Below, piece by piece: positions 46,102 through 55,427 of a DNA stretch of 64,000 bases. This DNA is from Gimesia sp. (GTDB lineage: Bacteria; Planctomycetota; Planctomycetia; Planctomycetales; Planctomycetaceae), in NCBI GenBank assembly GCA_002706765.1, contig PAJV01000039.1, forward strand, positions 1 through 64,000, read 5' to 3'. Below the pieces are notes generated by a model, which was not told the origin of the DNA, made no database searches, and saw only the letters and a program-made list of their open reading frames with translations. The number at the start of each line of letters is the position of its first letter. Within the stretch, counting starts at the first letter, position 1. The position numbers were made by a program, and so were the translations under genes.

Positions 46102-47319
46102 ATGACAATGAGATCAATTATCTGGAAAGAACTGCGCGAGCGACCGACCGCGTTGATTGCCAGTCTGCTGGCGATCATGTTGAGCGTCACCGCATTAGTG
46201 GCGATCCGCAATGTGACGATTTTCTCCGAGAAAGAAGTCGCCGGCAAGCTCGATAAACTGGGAGCCAATGTGCTTATTCTGCCCAAAGGCGTCACACTGC
46301 AGGATTATTATACCGCCGACATGCACGCGGAAACGATCCCGGAAGAACATGTCGCGGAACTGGCACTTGCCGGGCTGACTGGCGTGGAAGCGCTTTCGCC
46401 CAAGCTGTGTGTGCCCACGGAGATTAACGGTAAAAATGTCATTCTCACAGGCATTCTGCCTCAGGCCGAGATTCAGAAAATGGCCGCCTGGCAGGGGGGC
46501 ATGATTTTTAAAAAGCACGAAGGCTGTAAAGCGAAGATCAATGTGATCGATGAAAACCAGGATGCCCCGGAAGCTTTGGCAGAAAGACGCGCATTACAGA
46601 ACCTGAATGAGAACGAGGTCATTCTCGGCTCAGACTATGCCGCCAGTAATGGACTGGCCGCCGGCGATACCCTGGAACTGCTGGGCGAAAAGTTTGAGGT
46701 CCTGACGACACTGCCGTCGACGGGAACTGTCGACGACAGTCGCGTCTTCGCACACCTGCATACAGTGCAGCGTCTGTCGAAATCAGGAGAAGTCGTTAAC
46801 ATCATCGAAGTCATGGGCTGCTGTGAAGATGTCGCCAACGGCCTGGTAGGCGATCTGCAGGCGCTGCTGCCGGGCACGAAGGTGGTGACGATTGCGAATG
46901 TAGTGGAAACCCAGGTTTCCATTAATCGCATGATGACCAATCTGTCGTACCTGTTCCTGGCGATTCTGATCGCGGTCGGCGGTGCGAGCATGGCCAGTGC
47001 CAGCTTTGCTAACGTGATGGAACGTCGACGCGAAATCGGTACTCTGATGGCCCTGGGCGCCACACCCCGCTTTGTCACGCAACTCTTCCTGGCCAAAGCG
47101 GCCCTGCTGGGGTTGGCAGGCGGTATTACCGGTTACATTGCCGGCAGCGTACTGGCCATCTTCCTCGGGCCGGCATTTGCCGATGTCTCGGTTCTGCCCG
47201 TTCCCAGTCTGGCATTCATCTCTGCGGCGATTGCCGTGCTGGTGACGATTGCCGCCAGTTATATACCCGCACGACAGGCAGCGAAACTCGATCCCTGTAT
47301 GTGCTTCAAGGAGGTTTGA
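46102..47319 (+). CDS. FtsX/MacB-type ABC permease with Cys motifs
   Basis: AAAGGGGG precedes the ATG. The product is 405 residues. The topology is that of MacB-type permeases: one N-terminal helix (PTALIASLLAIMLSVTALVA), a large extracytoplasmic domain (about residues 45-270), then three helices in the FtsX domain (LSYLFLAILIAVGGASMASA; ERRREIGTLMALGATPRFVT; AAIAVLVTIAASYIPARQAA). Cys residues are unusual for this family: HEGCKAK and MGCCEDV in the external domain, and CMCF at the C-terminus. The ATPase gene follows after three bases, with its ribosome-binding site inside the last codons. Confidence 0.9.
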   Translation: MTMRSIIWKELRERPTALIASLLAIMLSVTALVAIRNVTIFSEKEVAGKLDKLGANVLILPKGVTLQDYYTADMHAETIPEEHVAELALAGLTGVEALSPKLCVPTEINGKNVILTGILPQAEIQKMAAWQGGMIFKKHEGCKAKINVIDENQDAPEALAERRALQNLNENEVILGSDYAASNGLAAGDTLELLGEKFEVLTTLPSTGTVDDSRVFAHLHTVQRLSKSGEVVNIIEVMGCCEDVANGLVGDLQALLPGTKVVTIANVVETQVSINRMMTNLSYLFLAILIAVGGASMASASFANVMERRREIGTLMALGATPRFVTQLFLAKAALLGLAGGITGYIAGSVLAIFLGPAFADVSVLPVPSLAFISAAIAVLVTIAASYIPARQAAKLDPCMCFKEV

Positions 47320-47322
47320 TCC

Positions 47323-48015
47323 ATGCTCACGTTAGAAGCAGTTCGCAAAGTATATCGCAAAAAACAGGACGAAGTCGTCGCCCTCGATTCGACCAGCCTG
47401 GAAATTGCGCGGGGCGACTTTATCGCCATCATCGGGCCCAGTGGCAGTGGAAAAACAACACTGCTCTCCATGCTGGGAGCAATGTCCGCTCCCACGGAAG
47501 GACGGATTCTGCTGGACGGGGAGTCAATCTACGATCTGCCCGTCAATCTGCGCGCGGAAGTCAGGCAAAATAAGATTGGCTTTGTGTTTCAGACGTTCAA
47601 TCTGATTCCTTATCTCACGGCGATCGAAAACGTACAGGTCCCGATGCTGCTGGCGAAAAAACATCGCGGCGAGCAGCAGGAGAAAGCAGCAGCGCTGCTC
47701 AGAAAAGTCGGCCTGCAGGATCGTCTGCAGCATAAGCCGGCAGAGTTGAGTGTGGGGCAGCAGCAGCGCGTCGCTCTGGCGCGCATGCTGGCCAACGATC
47801 CGTCGATCATTCTGGCCGACGAACCCACAGGCAACCTCGACCCGGATACCAAAGATCAGGTGATGGAGTTTCTGACCCAGTTCAATGAAGAAGGGCGTAC
47901 GATTATCATGGTGACCCATGATCTGTCCGCCGCCAGCTGTGCCAGAAAAACACTGACACTCTCAGAAGGAACGATCTGCGATACGCAGCAGAAGCAGTTA
48001 TTGAAGACGGCGTAA
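47323..48015 (+). CDS. ABC transporter ATPase (MacB/LolD type)
   Basis: AAGGAGG precedes the ATG. The product is 230 residues, standard for LolD/MacB-type ATPases. Walker A is GPSGSGKTT (residues about 44-52), the signature reads [15 protein letters not shown] (with V in place of the usual G), Walker B is [12 protein letters not shown] and the H-loop is VTHD. It partners the FtsX-type permease directly upstream. Such pairs use mechanotransmission to drive extraction or export of lipoproteins, toxins or small molecules. A strong terminator follows. Confidence 0.93.
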   Translation: MLTLEAVRKVYRKKQDEVVALDSTSLEIARGDFIAIIGPSGSGKTTLLSMLGAMSAPTEGRILLDGESIYDLPVNLRAEVRQNKIGFVFQTFNLIPYLTAIENVQVPMLLAKKHRGEQQEKAAALLRKVGLQDRLQHKPAELSVGQQQRVALARMLANDPSIILADEPTGNLDPDTKDQVMEFLTQFNEEGRTIIMVTHDLSAASCARKTLTLSEGTICDTQQKQLLKTA

Positions 48016-48038
48016 ATCGCTTCTGATTTCAATCGACT

Positions 48039-48076
48039 CCGGGCTGGTTCAGATTGTTGAGCCAGCCCGGTTTTTT
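48039..48076 (+). terminator. Strong Rho-independent terminator
   Basis: CCGGGCTGGTTCA pairs with TGAGCCAGCCCGG (13 bp, one G-U) and is followed by six T. It closes the ABC cluster. Confidence 0.92.
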
Positions 48077-48105
48077 ATTTGCCTGAAAGAAATGAATCTG
48101 GATGA

Positions 48106-50232
48106 TCATTCCTCTTTCGGCTCTTCTTTCTTCATGAGTGCTTCGTGTGAAATGACACACTGATAGAACTTCTGCCGTTTCAATGAACGTTCGAGTGCAC
48201 CCCGATTGAATGGTCCTGTAGTCTCAAATGAGAATTCTTTATCACCTTCATTGAACTTCAGTGTTTTAAGATCAATCCAGGAAAATCCGTCGAGCGCATC
48301 CCGTGCACTGGACAGTGGTTTCCCTTTGGATCCTCCTCCAAACAGGCCGTACTTGACTGTCACTTTCACGTTTTCCTTTATGGGAGCAGGATCGGCTGTT
48401 CGTCTGGCAGTCATTCCAGGTTGCAGCGGATTCCCTTTTCCATTCGATGCAGGCAGGGTTGTACTCAGATACTTACACTCCAGCATTATCGCGGATAATA
48501 CATTGATGATATATTCAATTTCTTTGGATTCATTTCCGCCGACGCGTACTTTAAAGTTCAATATCCCGTGCTCAAAGTCCATCTGCAGTGTATGAGGAAT
48601 ATAACCATCCACTCCACACAGATTCATATTTGCTGAATGCATCTTCTCGATTTCGTCATACTCGGGGAGAGGCTGACCGCTGTCGACAAAACTGAAATAC
48701 ATGGTTTTTTCATAGGATTCCGGGTCATATTCAAAATCATCCACTGAAATCGGTTCATCTGCAACAAGAACACCCAGGGAGTCAATTTCATTCACCATTT
48801 TAATCAGGTCAGCCGGCGGGACACGATCTATGAGAAAAGCTAACTCCATTGTGTCAAAATTAATGCTCACTGATTTTTTGAAATAACCGGGCAGACCACC
48901 ATCGATTTTGTAATCGAGATCAGAATGAATATTTTGCAGTGTATTCACATCTGATACGTTTCCGCGATAAAAGGGATTGGTGAGTAATTCTTCGGCATTC
49001 GTGATTTTCAAAACAACCCGTTTCATAGGTCTGTTAGGAGTCCAGAATACCGGTCCGGGAGGTTCAATCGATATGGGGGTGTTTGAGAGTTGCAGTTTCA
49101 CCAGTAACTCTTTATTGAGTTGTTCTGTGAATCTGATATCGGGAATATGATCAAGCTGAAAAGTAGCGGTCTTTTTTAGCAGATCGACGTCGAGGGTGTC
49201 TTGGATATACCCTGTCGATTTTGTCTCCAGATAACTTTGCAGACTTGATATCAAAGCAGTTCGCCAGAATGTATAGGAGTGCGAATTTTGAATTTGTCTG
49301 TTTTCAAAATCATCGATGGAGGTAATCTGGTAAGTCACCTGAGACGGATTGAGCTGCTGCTCGGTTCTTAATTCGATTATTCGATATGGCATCGCGCTAA
49401 TTGCGACGGGTAGTTCATAGAGGTTGTTGATCTGAATTCCCAGGTTAGAACTGGGATATGTGATGACTTGGAATATCATTCTTCGATATTTCAGGTTCAA
49501 CTTAAGTGAGTCAGGCACATATTCGGGCACCTCACTTTTAAAGCGTTCGTTTAAGATCAGACGCAGCGCTTCCGAACCGATCTGAAAATTCTGGTCCACC
49601 TGTGACTGATATTCAGGACTGACTTTGAGAAGGAAATAGTGCAGTTCCTGTTTCACCAGAGAATTTTCGCCTGATTCTGCTGCCAGTGTTTCACGGAGCG
49701 TTTTATCCAGCGGAGCGATTGTCACATGCTGATAACAGACCTCATTTATCTTTCGTACCAGGTCACTGACATCTTCCGAAGTTAATCGGAGCGTGAGCCT
49801 GTTTTGTCTCAAATCGACGCGTACCGAACCAGGCTGATAAAAACCGAAGTTTTTCTGTAATGTTGAATCCAGTGATCGTTGTGCTGAATTGGCAGCCAGG
49901 TCGAAGTTCTTCTCTGACTTTTCCAGAAACTGTTTCACATTTTTATGTAATGCCACAATCTTAAACACCAGTTCAGTCGAATTGCTGGTCGACGGCGTGG
50001 CAGGAGGATTGGCATAACTGGAGATTTTCGGAGTCCGACGTTCCGTCGTACTGCGGGGCACAGTATCACGATTCCCGGATTCCTGACCTGTTGAGGAATT
50101 AATTTCGTGGAGTGGGATCAATTTCTGTTTTTCCGAGGGAGACGAACTGCCACAGGCAGTAGCCAGGCAGAGACACAGTCCCAGCAGGAACCAGGAGTTG
50201 ATAAAAGACAACCAGCGTTTGTTGTCTGTCAT
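48106..50232 (-). CDS. Lipoprotein made of six tandem related domains
   Basis: Start at the Met at 50232 (MTDNKRWLSFINSWFLLGLC) is preferred; an upstream ATG at 50295 is also open. The product is about 708 residues. The signal peptide ends in a lipobox (LATACG). After a Ser/Pro/Thr linker there are six units of about 85-110 residues. Each shows strand - helix - strand-strand - helix - strand, with a recurring core: GSVRVDLRQNRLTLRLT, DSLKLNLKYRRMIFQVI, DTLDVDLLKKTATFQLD, KSVSINFDTMELAFLID, HTLQMDFEHGILNFKVR, KTLKFNEGDKEFSFETT. This suggests ferredoxin-like folds as in HMA domains but without CxxC. No family was recognised. Divergent from the MntR-type gene. Confidence 0.75.
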   Translation of the reverse strand: MTDNKRWLSFINSWFLLGLCLCLATACGSSSPSEKQKLIPLHEINSSTGQESGNRDTVPRSTTERRTPKISSYANPPATPSTSNSTELVFKIVALHKNVKQFLEKSEKNFDLAANSAQRSLDSTLQKNFGFYQPGSVRVDLRQNRLTLRLTSEDVSDLVRKINEVCYQHVTIAPLDKTLRETLAAESGENSLVKQELHYFLLKVSPEYQSQVDQNFQIGSEALRLILNERFKSEVPEYVPDSLKLNLKYRRMIFQVITYPSSNLGIQINNLYELPVAISAMPYRIIELRTEQQLNPSQVTYQITSIDDFENRQIQNSHSYTFWRTALISSLQSYLETKSTGYIQDTLDVDLLKKTATFQLDHIPDIRFTEQLNKELLVKLQLSNTPISIEPPGPVFWTPNRPMKRVVLKITNAEELLTNPFYRGNVSDVNTLQNIHSDLDYKIDGGLPGYFKKSVSINFDTMELAFLIDRVPPADLIKMVNEIDSLGVLVADEPISVDDFEYDPESYEKTMYFSFVDSGQPLPEYDEIEKMHSANMNLCGVDGYIPHTLQMDFEHGILNFKVRVGGNESKEIEYIINVLSAIMLECKYLSTTLPASNGKGNPLQPGMTARRTADPAPIKENVKVTVKYGLFGGGSKGKPLSSARDALDGFSWIDLKTLKFNEGDKEFSFETTGPFNRGALERSLKRQKFYQCVISHEALMKKEEPKEE

Positions 50233-50295
50233 GTTCTGTTTCACAAAACCTGTTTGATCAGTCGCAGAATCAGAAATTACGAATGGATGAATCAT

Positions 50296-50659
50296 GGCGA
50301 ACCCGGTGGTAAAACTATTCTGGTGTGAACCATAAGACGGTGTCCAGTTTTACTGTAGCGTCTCCAGGAGAATTTGAACCGAGTAAAGTTGATTGGGAGA
50401 CGCTATGGTGAAATGTGACGCCCTATAGATTAAATTGATCATTAACTGTAAACAAGATTAGCTATCCGCTATTTATCACAATTTCATCCAGGTTCTCCGG
50501 ATAATCCTCCCCGGCACCGAGGGCTTGTGCTGATAGTGTTAAGCGATGAAACAGCTTGCACTTGGATGTCAATTCCCTTTCCCTGAGGCTGTCAAAATGA
50601 ATAAGATCGCGGTACCATGGAACGCCAGAATATTCTCACGACACTCAAGGCGAGACAGG
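50296..50659. promoter_or_regulatory. Divergent intergenic region with a long inverted repeat
   Basis: About 360 bases between the six-repeat lipoprotein gene (minus) and the MntR-type gene (plus). It contains a perfect 10-bp inverted repeat, TAGCGTCTCC (50356-50365) and GGAGACGCTA (50396-50405), with arms starting 40 bases apart (30-base loop). It could be a two-site operator or an RNA hairpin. Otherwise nothing was recognised. Confidence 0.5.
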
Positions 50660-51079
50660 ATGGCTAAGAAGCAGCAACCTAAGAATCAACACGAGCGCAC
50701 GCGTGTGGATCATGCAACGGAAATTGCAGAGGACTATGTAGAAGCGATTGCGGAAGTGATTGAAGAGCAGGGCGTCTGCCGGGTGAAAGATCTGGCGGAA
50801 CATTTCGCCGTGAGTCACGTGACCGTCAATCGTACCGTGGCCCGTCTGCAGCGGGACGGTTATGTCACCACCGAACCTTACAGTCCCGTTGAATTGACCA
50901 CCCAGGGCGCGCGGCTGGCCAAAGACTCCCGCCGTCGCCATGAAATCGTGCTCAGTTTTCTGATTGCGCTCGGCGTCAGTGAAGAGACCGCCGCAACCGA
51001 TTCCGAAGGCATCGAACATCATGTCAGCCCGGAAACACTGGCGATCATGGAATCATTCGTCTCCAACGTTCGGGGCTGA
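50660..51079 (+). CDS. mntR: DtxR/MntR-family metal-dependent repressor
   Basis: Start placed at 50660 (MAKKQQPKNQHERTRVDHAT); the frame is open from 50546. The product is 139 residues. A winged HTH (residues about 38-75: CRVKDLAEHFAVSHVTVNRT, ARLQRDGYVT) is followed by a short dimerisation domain. All six manganese ligands of B. subtilis MntR (D8, E11, H77, E99, E102, H103) have counterparts at D25, E28, H94, E116, E119 and H120, with identical spacing. It lacks the SH3-like domain of DtxR. It should repress manganese-uptake genes; none is in the window. Confidence 0.92.
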   Translation: MAKKQQPKNQHERTRVDHATEIAEDYVEAIAEVIEEQGVCRVKDLAEHFAVSHVTVNRTVARLQRDGYVTTEPYSPVELTTQGARLAKDSRRRHEIVLSFLIALGVSEETAATDSEGIEHHVSPETLAIMESFVSNVRG

Positions 51080-51210
51080 AGCAGTTGCAGAAAATGATCG
51101 CACTTTTCCTGCTCCGAAATAATATTCTTAGCTGAATTCGTTCCCCGGGTCTGCTAGCATGGATGTACACAGTCTGTATCATCCCTTATCAGTCACTACG
51201 GAGCGCGTTC

Positions 51211-52683
51211 ATGATCTGCAGCCTCGGTCGATTCATTGCCAGTTTTCTGTTCTGTCTTCTTGTTACGATTCAGTCTGCTTCCGCCGCCGACAATCGGCCC
51301 AACGTGCTGTTTCTGATCTGCGACGATCTGAATTGTGATCTGGGTTGCTACGGTCATCCCCAGGTACAGTCACCGAACATCGATCAACTGGCAAAGCGGG
51401 GCGTTCGCTTTGAACATGCCTACTGTCAGTTTCCCTTATGTGGACCCAGCCGGGCCTCCTTCATGACGGGCATGTACCCCGATCAGACACTCGTGCATCG
51501 CAACGCGATCTACATCCGCGAACATGTACCCAACGTAAAAACCATGTCGCAGATGTTCCGTGATAACGGTTACTTTGCCACCCGCGTGGGGAAAATCTAT
51601 CACTACAACGTACCCTTGCATATTGGCACCGGCGGACACGATGACCCTTATTCCTGGAATCAGACCTTCAATCCCCGCGGCCGCGATGTGGATGATGAAG
51701 ACCAGATCTTCAGCCTCGTACCGGGAAGCTTTGGGGGCACCCTCAGCTGGCTGGCTGCCGAAGGAACCGACGCTGAACAGACCGACGGTATCGCCGCCGA
51801 CATCGCCATTCAGCAGCTGAAAAAATTCGCAGCTTCGAAAGAACCCTTCTTCCTCGCCGTCGGCCTGTATCGACCGCATACTCCGTATGTCGCACCCAAA
51901 GCCTATTTCGAAAAATACCCGCTCGATCAGATCAAAGTGCCGCAGATCCCGGACGGCTACCTGAAAACCATTCCCGTACCGGCGCGGAAATCGGTGAACC
52001 GTAAAAAAGATCAGATCGACCTGCCCGATGAACTGGCACGCCAGGCGATACAGGCGTATTACGCATCAATCACCTTCGCCGATGCCCAGCTGGGACACAT
52101 CCTGACTGCTCTGAAAGAAACAGGCCTGGATGAAAATACGGTCGTCGTTTTCACCTCTGATCACGGCTATCACATGGGCGAGCATGGTCACTGGCAGAAA
52201 TCGACGCTGTTTGAAAATGCGGCTCACGTGCCGCTGATCATTGCCGGTCCCGGTGTCACCGCGAAAGGGCAGGCCGCCGCGACTCCAGCAGAAATGGTCG
52301 ACTTTTATCCGACGCTCGCCGAGTTGTGTGAACTGAAAGCACCCGCGTCAGTGTCCGGTATCAGCCAGGTTCCGGCTTTAAAGGATGCGACAGCAACACC
52401 ACGTAAAACCGCCCTCACGCAATATGCAAACGGTTACAGCATTCGCACCCCCACGTTCCGTTACACCGAGTGGGGCAAGAACGGCAGTGAAGGGGTGGAA
52501 CTCTACAATCACACATCCGATCCTGCGGAAATGCACAACCTGGCAAACCTGGCTGATACGCAAAAATTGCGGGATGAACTGGCTGAGATTCTTCACGAAC
52601 GCATCGCACACGCGAATGTTGCCCCCCAAGGCGTCAAGCAGATTTCCTTCGAGAACCGTCGCCGCGTTCCCAGACAAAAATGA
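51211..52683 (+). CDS. Secreted iduronate-2-sulfatase-like sulfatase
   Basis: Start at 51211 (MICSLGRFIASFLFCLLVTI), after CGGAG; the frame is open from 51163. The product is 490 residues. The signal peptide ends near ASAA. Metal ligands are in FLICDDLNCDLGCYG, the formylglycine motif is C77-G-P-S-R81, and the sequence KIYHYN plus SDHGYHMGEHGHWQKSTLFE is typical of the iduronate-2-sulfatase-like branch of family S1. The likely substrate is a sulfated polysaccharide. Next is the Tat-exported amidohydrolase, 84 bases downstream on the same strand. Confidence 0.93.
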   Translation: MICSLGRFIASFLFCLLVTIQSASAADNRPNVLFLICDDLNCDLGCYGHPQVQSPNIDQLAKRGVRFEHAYCQFPLCGPSRASFMTGMYPDQTLVHRNAIYIREHVPNVKTMSQMFRDNGYFATRVGKIYHYNVPLHIGTGGHDDPYSWNQTFNPRGRDVDDEDQIFSLVPGSFGGTLSWLAAEGTDAEQTDGIAADIAIQQLKKFAASKEPFFLAVGLYRPHTPYVAPKAYFEKYPLDQIKVPQIPDGYLKTIPVPARKSVNRKKDQIDLPDELARQAIQAYYASITFADAQLGHILTALKETGLDENTVVVFTSDHGYHMGEHGHWQKSTLFENAAHVPLIIAGPGVTAKGQAAATPAEMVDFYPTLAELCELKAPASVSGISQVPALKDATATPRKTALTQYANGYSIRTPTFRYTEWGKNGSEGVELYNHTSDPAEMHNLANLADTQKLRDELAEILHERIAHANVAPQGVKQISFENRRRVPRQK

Positions 52684-52767
52684 GTTCCAGACTTGAATTT
52701 CCTCAAAGGGTCGTTTTGAATGGAATCACCACGACCCGATCTCACCATTACCGAACTGGAACGAAAT

Positions 52768-53724
52768 ATGAATCTCTCCCGCCGCGAATTTTCCAAATCA
52801 CTTCTGCTGGCCAGCCTCAGTGCCGTCGCCGGTCAATGGCCCACCAGAGTCGTCCGGGCTGCTGAGCCCAGCATCAAAGCGGGCACCGGCTTCATTGACG
52901 TTCATACCCATATTGGCACCTATACCGACCCGAAAAAAAATCTGACGGCGGAAGGGCTGATCAAATGGATGGACGAGAATCAGATCGAAAAATCCTGCGT
53001 CCTGCCTTTGACTTCACCGGAATCGACCAAGTATCTACAGACGACCGAGTCCGTCCTGGCTGCTGCCAAAGATCATCCTGATCGCCTGGTTCCCTTCTGC
53101 TCCGTCGACCCGCGCACCACGCACGCCGGCAGTGTGAAAGCATTAGTCGGCATGATCCAGGCCTGGGTCGATCAGGGTGCGAAAGGTTTCGGCGAACACA
53201 AGGTAGGACTCAACTTTGATGATCCACTGATGATGCGCGTCTACGAAGCCTGCCAGGAAGTGGGCATCCCGCTGCTGTTTCATATCGATACCATTCGCGG
53301 CAAAGATGTCCCCGGACTGAAGCGTTTGGAGAACGCGCTGAAAACATTCCCCGGGCTGAATTTCATCGGCCATGGTCCCGGCTGGTGGGCTTCGATTTCC
53401 GGTGGACTCACTCCGAAGGAACTGGGCGGGTACCCCAAAGATAAAGTCAAACCGGGCGGCGCCATCGATGATCTCATGACCCGCTATCCCAATATATATG
53501 GTGATCTCTCGGCAGGTTCCGGCGCGAATGCGATCTCACGTGATCTGGAATTTGGAACCGAATTTTTAATCCGTCGCCAGGATCGAATTCTGTTCGGCAC
53601 CGATTACCTGGCGCCAGGACAGAATGTTCCGCAGTTTGAACTGTTTGAAAAACTGGAATTGCCGGCGGAAGTCAGTGCGAAAATTAATCGGGAAAATGCG
53701 ATCAAACTCCTGAAACTGACTTAA
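52768..53724 (+). CDS. Tat-exported amidohydrolase-family TIM-barrel protein
   Basis: Start at 52768 (MNLSRREFSKSLLLASLSAV); the frame is open from 52720. The N-terminus is a twin-arginine signal (SRREFSK), so the folded enzyme is exported. The 318-residue product carries the metal-binding H46-T-H48 in FIDVHTHIGTY, a second-site region in PLLFHIDTIRG, a His in FIGHGPGWW and the terminal Asp in ILFGTDYLAPG. This is the amidohydrolase_2 (ACMSD-like) branch. Substrate unknown. Co-oriented with the sulfatase upstream. Confidence 0.88.
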   Translation: MNLSRREFSKSLLLASLSAVAGQWPTRVVRAAEPSIKAGTGFIDVHTHIGTYTDPKKNLTAEGLIKWMDENQIEKSCVLPLTSPESTKYLQTTESVLAAAKDHPDRLVPFCSVDPRTTHAGSVKALVGMIQAWVDQGAKGFGEHKVGLNFDDPLMMRVYEACQEVGIPLLFHIDTIRGKDVPGLKRLENALKTFPGLNFIGHGPGWWASISGGLTPKELGGYPKDKVKPGGAIDDLMTRYPNIYGDLSAGSGANAISRDLEFGTEFLIRRQDRILFGTDYLAPGQNVPQFELFEKLELPAEVSAKINRENAIKLLKLT

Positions 53725-54017
53725 GTTTCAGCTTTCACGCCTTCCGAGAGTGTTCTGCTGGCAGGTATTGCAGGAATTATATCACCGGCATACTGTGTTT
53801 ATGAATACATATTGTTGGATTCTCAATATTTCTCAGGAACTTCCTGTTGTTATTTCCGATCATATTTGTGTATGCTGATACTTATTAAATGTCCTGCCTG
53901 AGCTGCTCACCACAGGGGATATGACAGAAAAGAAGCTTCCTTTTTATTTGGGAGGCCGATTTCTATCTAACCCTAAATAAATAATCGAACCTTCGATTAC
54001 CTGACGGGAGAATTCAA

Positions 54018-55427
54018 ATGTCCCAGCCACTCAATCGATCCCACAATTCCCACGGACTACATCACCAGTCGGGCAGTGGATTTTCCGCGTTTGCCCCTGG
54101 CTCTGATCTGGTTCACGTTGGCAGCCGTCGCTGGTTTCTGCAGATGGGAATGGCGGGTCTCGCCGGTCTCTCGATGCCGGAATTACTCAAGCGACAGGCA
54201 CTGGCAGCACCGCAGGCAAAACTTACACATTCGGTTCAGGCCAAGTCGGTGATTATGATCTGGCTGTCCGGTGGACCCAGCCAGCTTGATATGTGGGATC
54301 TCAAACCGCAGGCGCCGAAAGAGATCCGTGGTCCCTTCAATCCGATTCAGACCTCCGTCAGTGGTATCGAAATCTGTGAGCATATGCCGCAGCAGGCTGC
54401 GATGATGGACAAGTTCGCCATCATCCGTTCCATGGATGCGACCGCCAGTAACCATACCCCGACCACTTTCCAGGCCTGTAATCCCAAGTCACGCCGCACG
54501 AATGACAATCGCGATGGCGGCGGATATCCTTCCATGGGTTCAGTCGCCGCGAAATTCCGTGGTCCCAATGTACCGGGTATGCCAGGCTTCGTCGCATTGG
54601 CCGACAGCATGGCTGCCGACATCTATGGGGCCGGCCATCTGGGCCATCGCTATGAACCACTGGATGGCGTCAAGTCAGCCGGAAAATTCGGTATGCCTGA
54701 CGGTATGCAGACCGCTCGTTTGACGGACCGTGAAGAATTACGCCAGCAGTTTGATCGACTGCGAAAACATACAGAGCTCTCGCCCGAACTTTCCCTGCAG
54801 GATCGTTATGTGCAGGAAGCGTACGACATGGTGCTCTCGGGCAATGTCGCCAAAGCCTTTGATGTGAACCGGGAATCAGCACAGGTTCGCGAAAAGTACG
54901 GCAATCATTCCTTCGGACAGAAATCGCTTCTGGCCCGCCGACTCGTTGAAGCAGGTGTGACATTTATTACCATGAGCGATGCCTGGGGCCACTGGGATCA
55001 TCACGGCGACGAAGTCAAATGGGGCGGCATCAACAAAGGCCTCAAGCCGATGCTGCCGGTTCTCGATCATGGCATCGCCACGTTAATCAGTGATCTCGAT
55101 GAACGGGGCCTGCTCGATACGACGCTGGTACTCGTACTGGGTGAATTCGGTCGTGGTCCCGTCATTACCAAAACCGATGGACGCGGACACTGGACTCCCG
55201 TAATGTCGATGCTGGCAGCGGGCGCAGGTGTACCCGGTGGTCAGGTGATTGGTGCCACGGATCGTCGGGGCGGGGAAATCGCAGAACGCCGACTGGGGCC
55301 CGGAGATCTGGGTGCCACCGTCTTCAAGAAACTGGGCATTGATCCCTACGGTCACTGGATTAAACCGGGCGGACGTCCCACACCACTGGTCGAAGGGCCT
55401 TCCGCTCCGATTGCCGAGCTGGGTTAA
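54018..55427 (+). CDS. DUF1501 (sulfatase-like fold) protein
   Basis: GGGAG precedes the ATG. This 469-residue protein belongs to the DUF1501 family so abundant in planctomycetes: SRRWFLQMGMAGLAGLSMPE near the N-terminus (a Tat-like or membrane signal), SVIMIWLSGGPSQLDMWDLK, ITMSDAWGHWDHHGDEVKWG, LVLVLGEFGRGPVITK and GRGHWTPVMSMLAAGAGVPG. It has an alkaline-phosphatase-like fold but no formylglycine Cys. Function unknown. No DUF1549/PSD1 partner gene is next to it here, which is less common. Converges with the sulfatase gene with a four-base overlap. Confidence 0.92.
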   Translation: MSQPLNRSHNSHGLHHQSGSGFSAFAPGSDLVHVGSRRWFLQMGMAGLAGLSMPELLKRQALAAPQAKLTHSVQAKSVIMIWLSGGPSQLDMWDLKPQAPKEIRGPFNPIQTSVSGIEICEHMPQQAAMMDKFAIIRSMDATASNHTPTTFQACNPKSRRTNDNRDGGGYPSMGSVAAKFRGPNVPGMPGFVALADSMAADIYGAGHLGHRYEPLDGVKSAGKFGMPDGMQTARLTDREELRQQFDRLRKHTELSPELSLQDRYVQEAYDMVLSGNVAKAFDVNRESAQVREKYGNHSFGQKSLLARRLVEAGVTFITMSDAWGHWDHHGDEVKWGGINKGLKPMLPVLDHGIATLISDLDERGLLDTTLVLVLGEFGRGPVITKTDGRGHWTPVMSMLAAGAGVPGGQVIGATDRRGGEIAERRLGPGDLGATVFKKLGIDPYGHWIKPGGRPTPLVEGPSAPIAELG

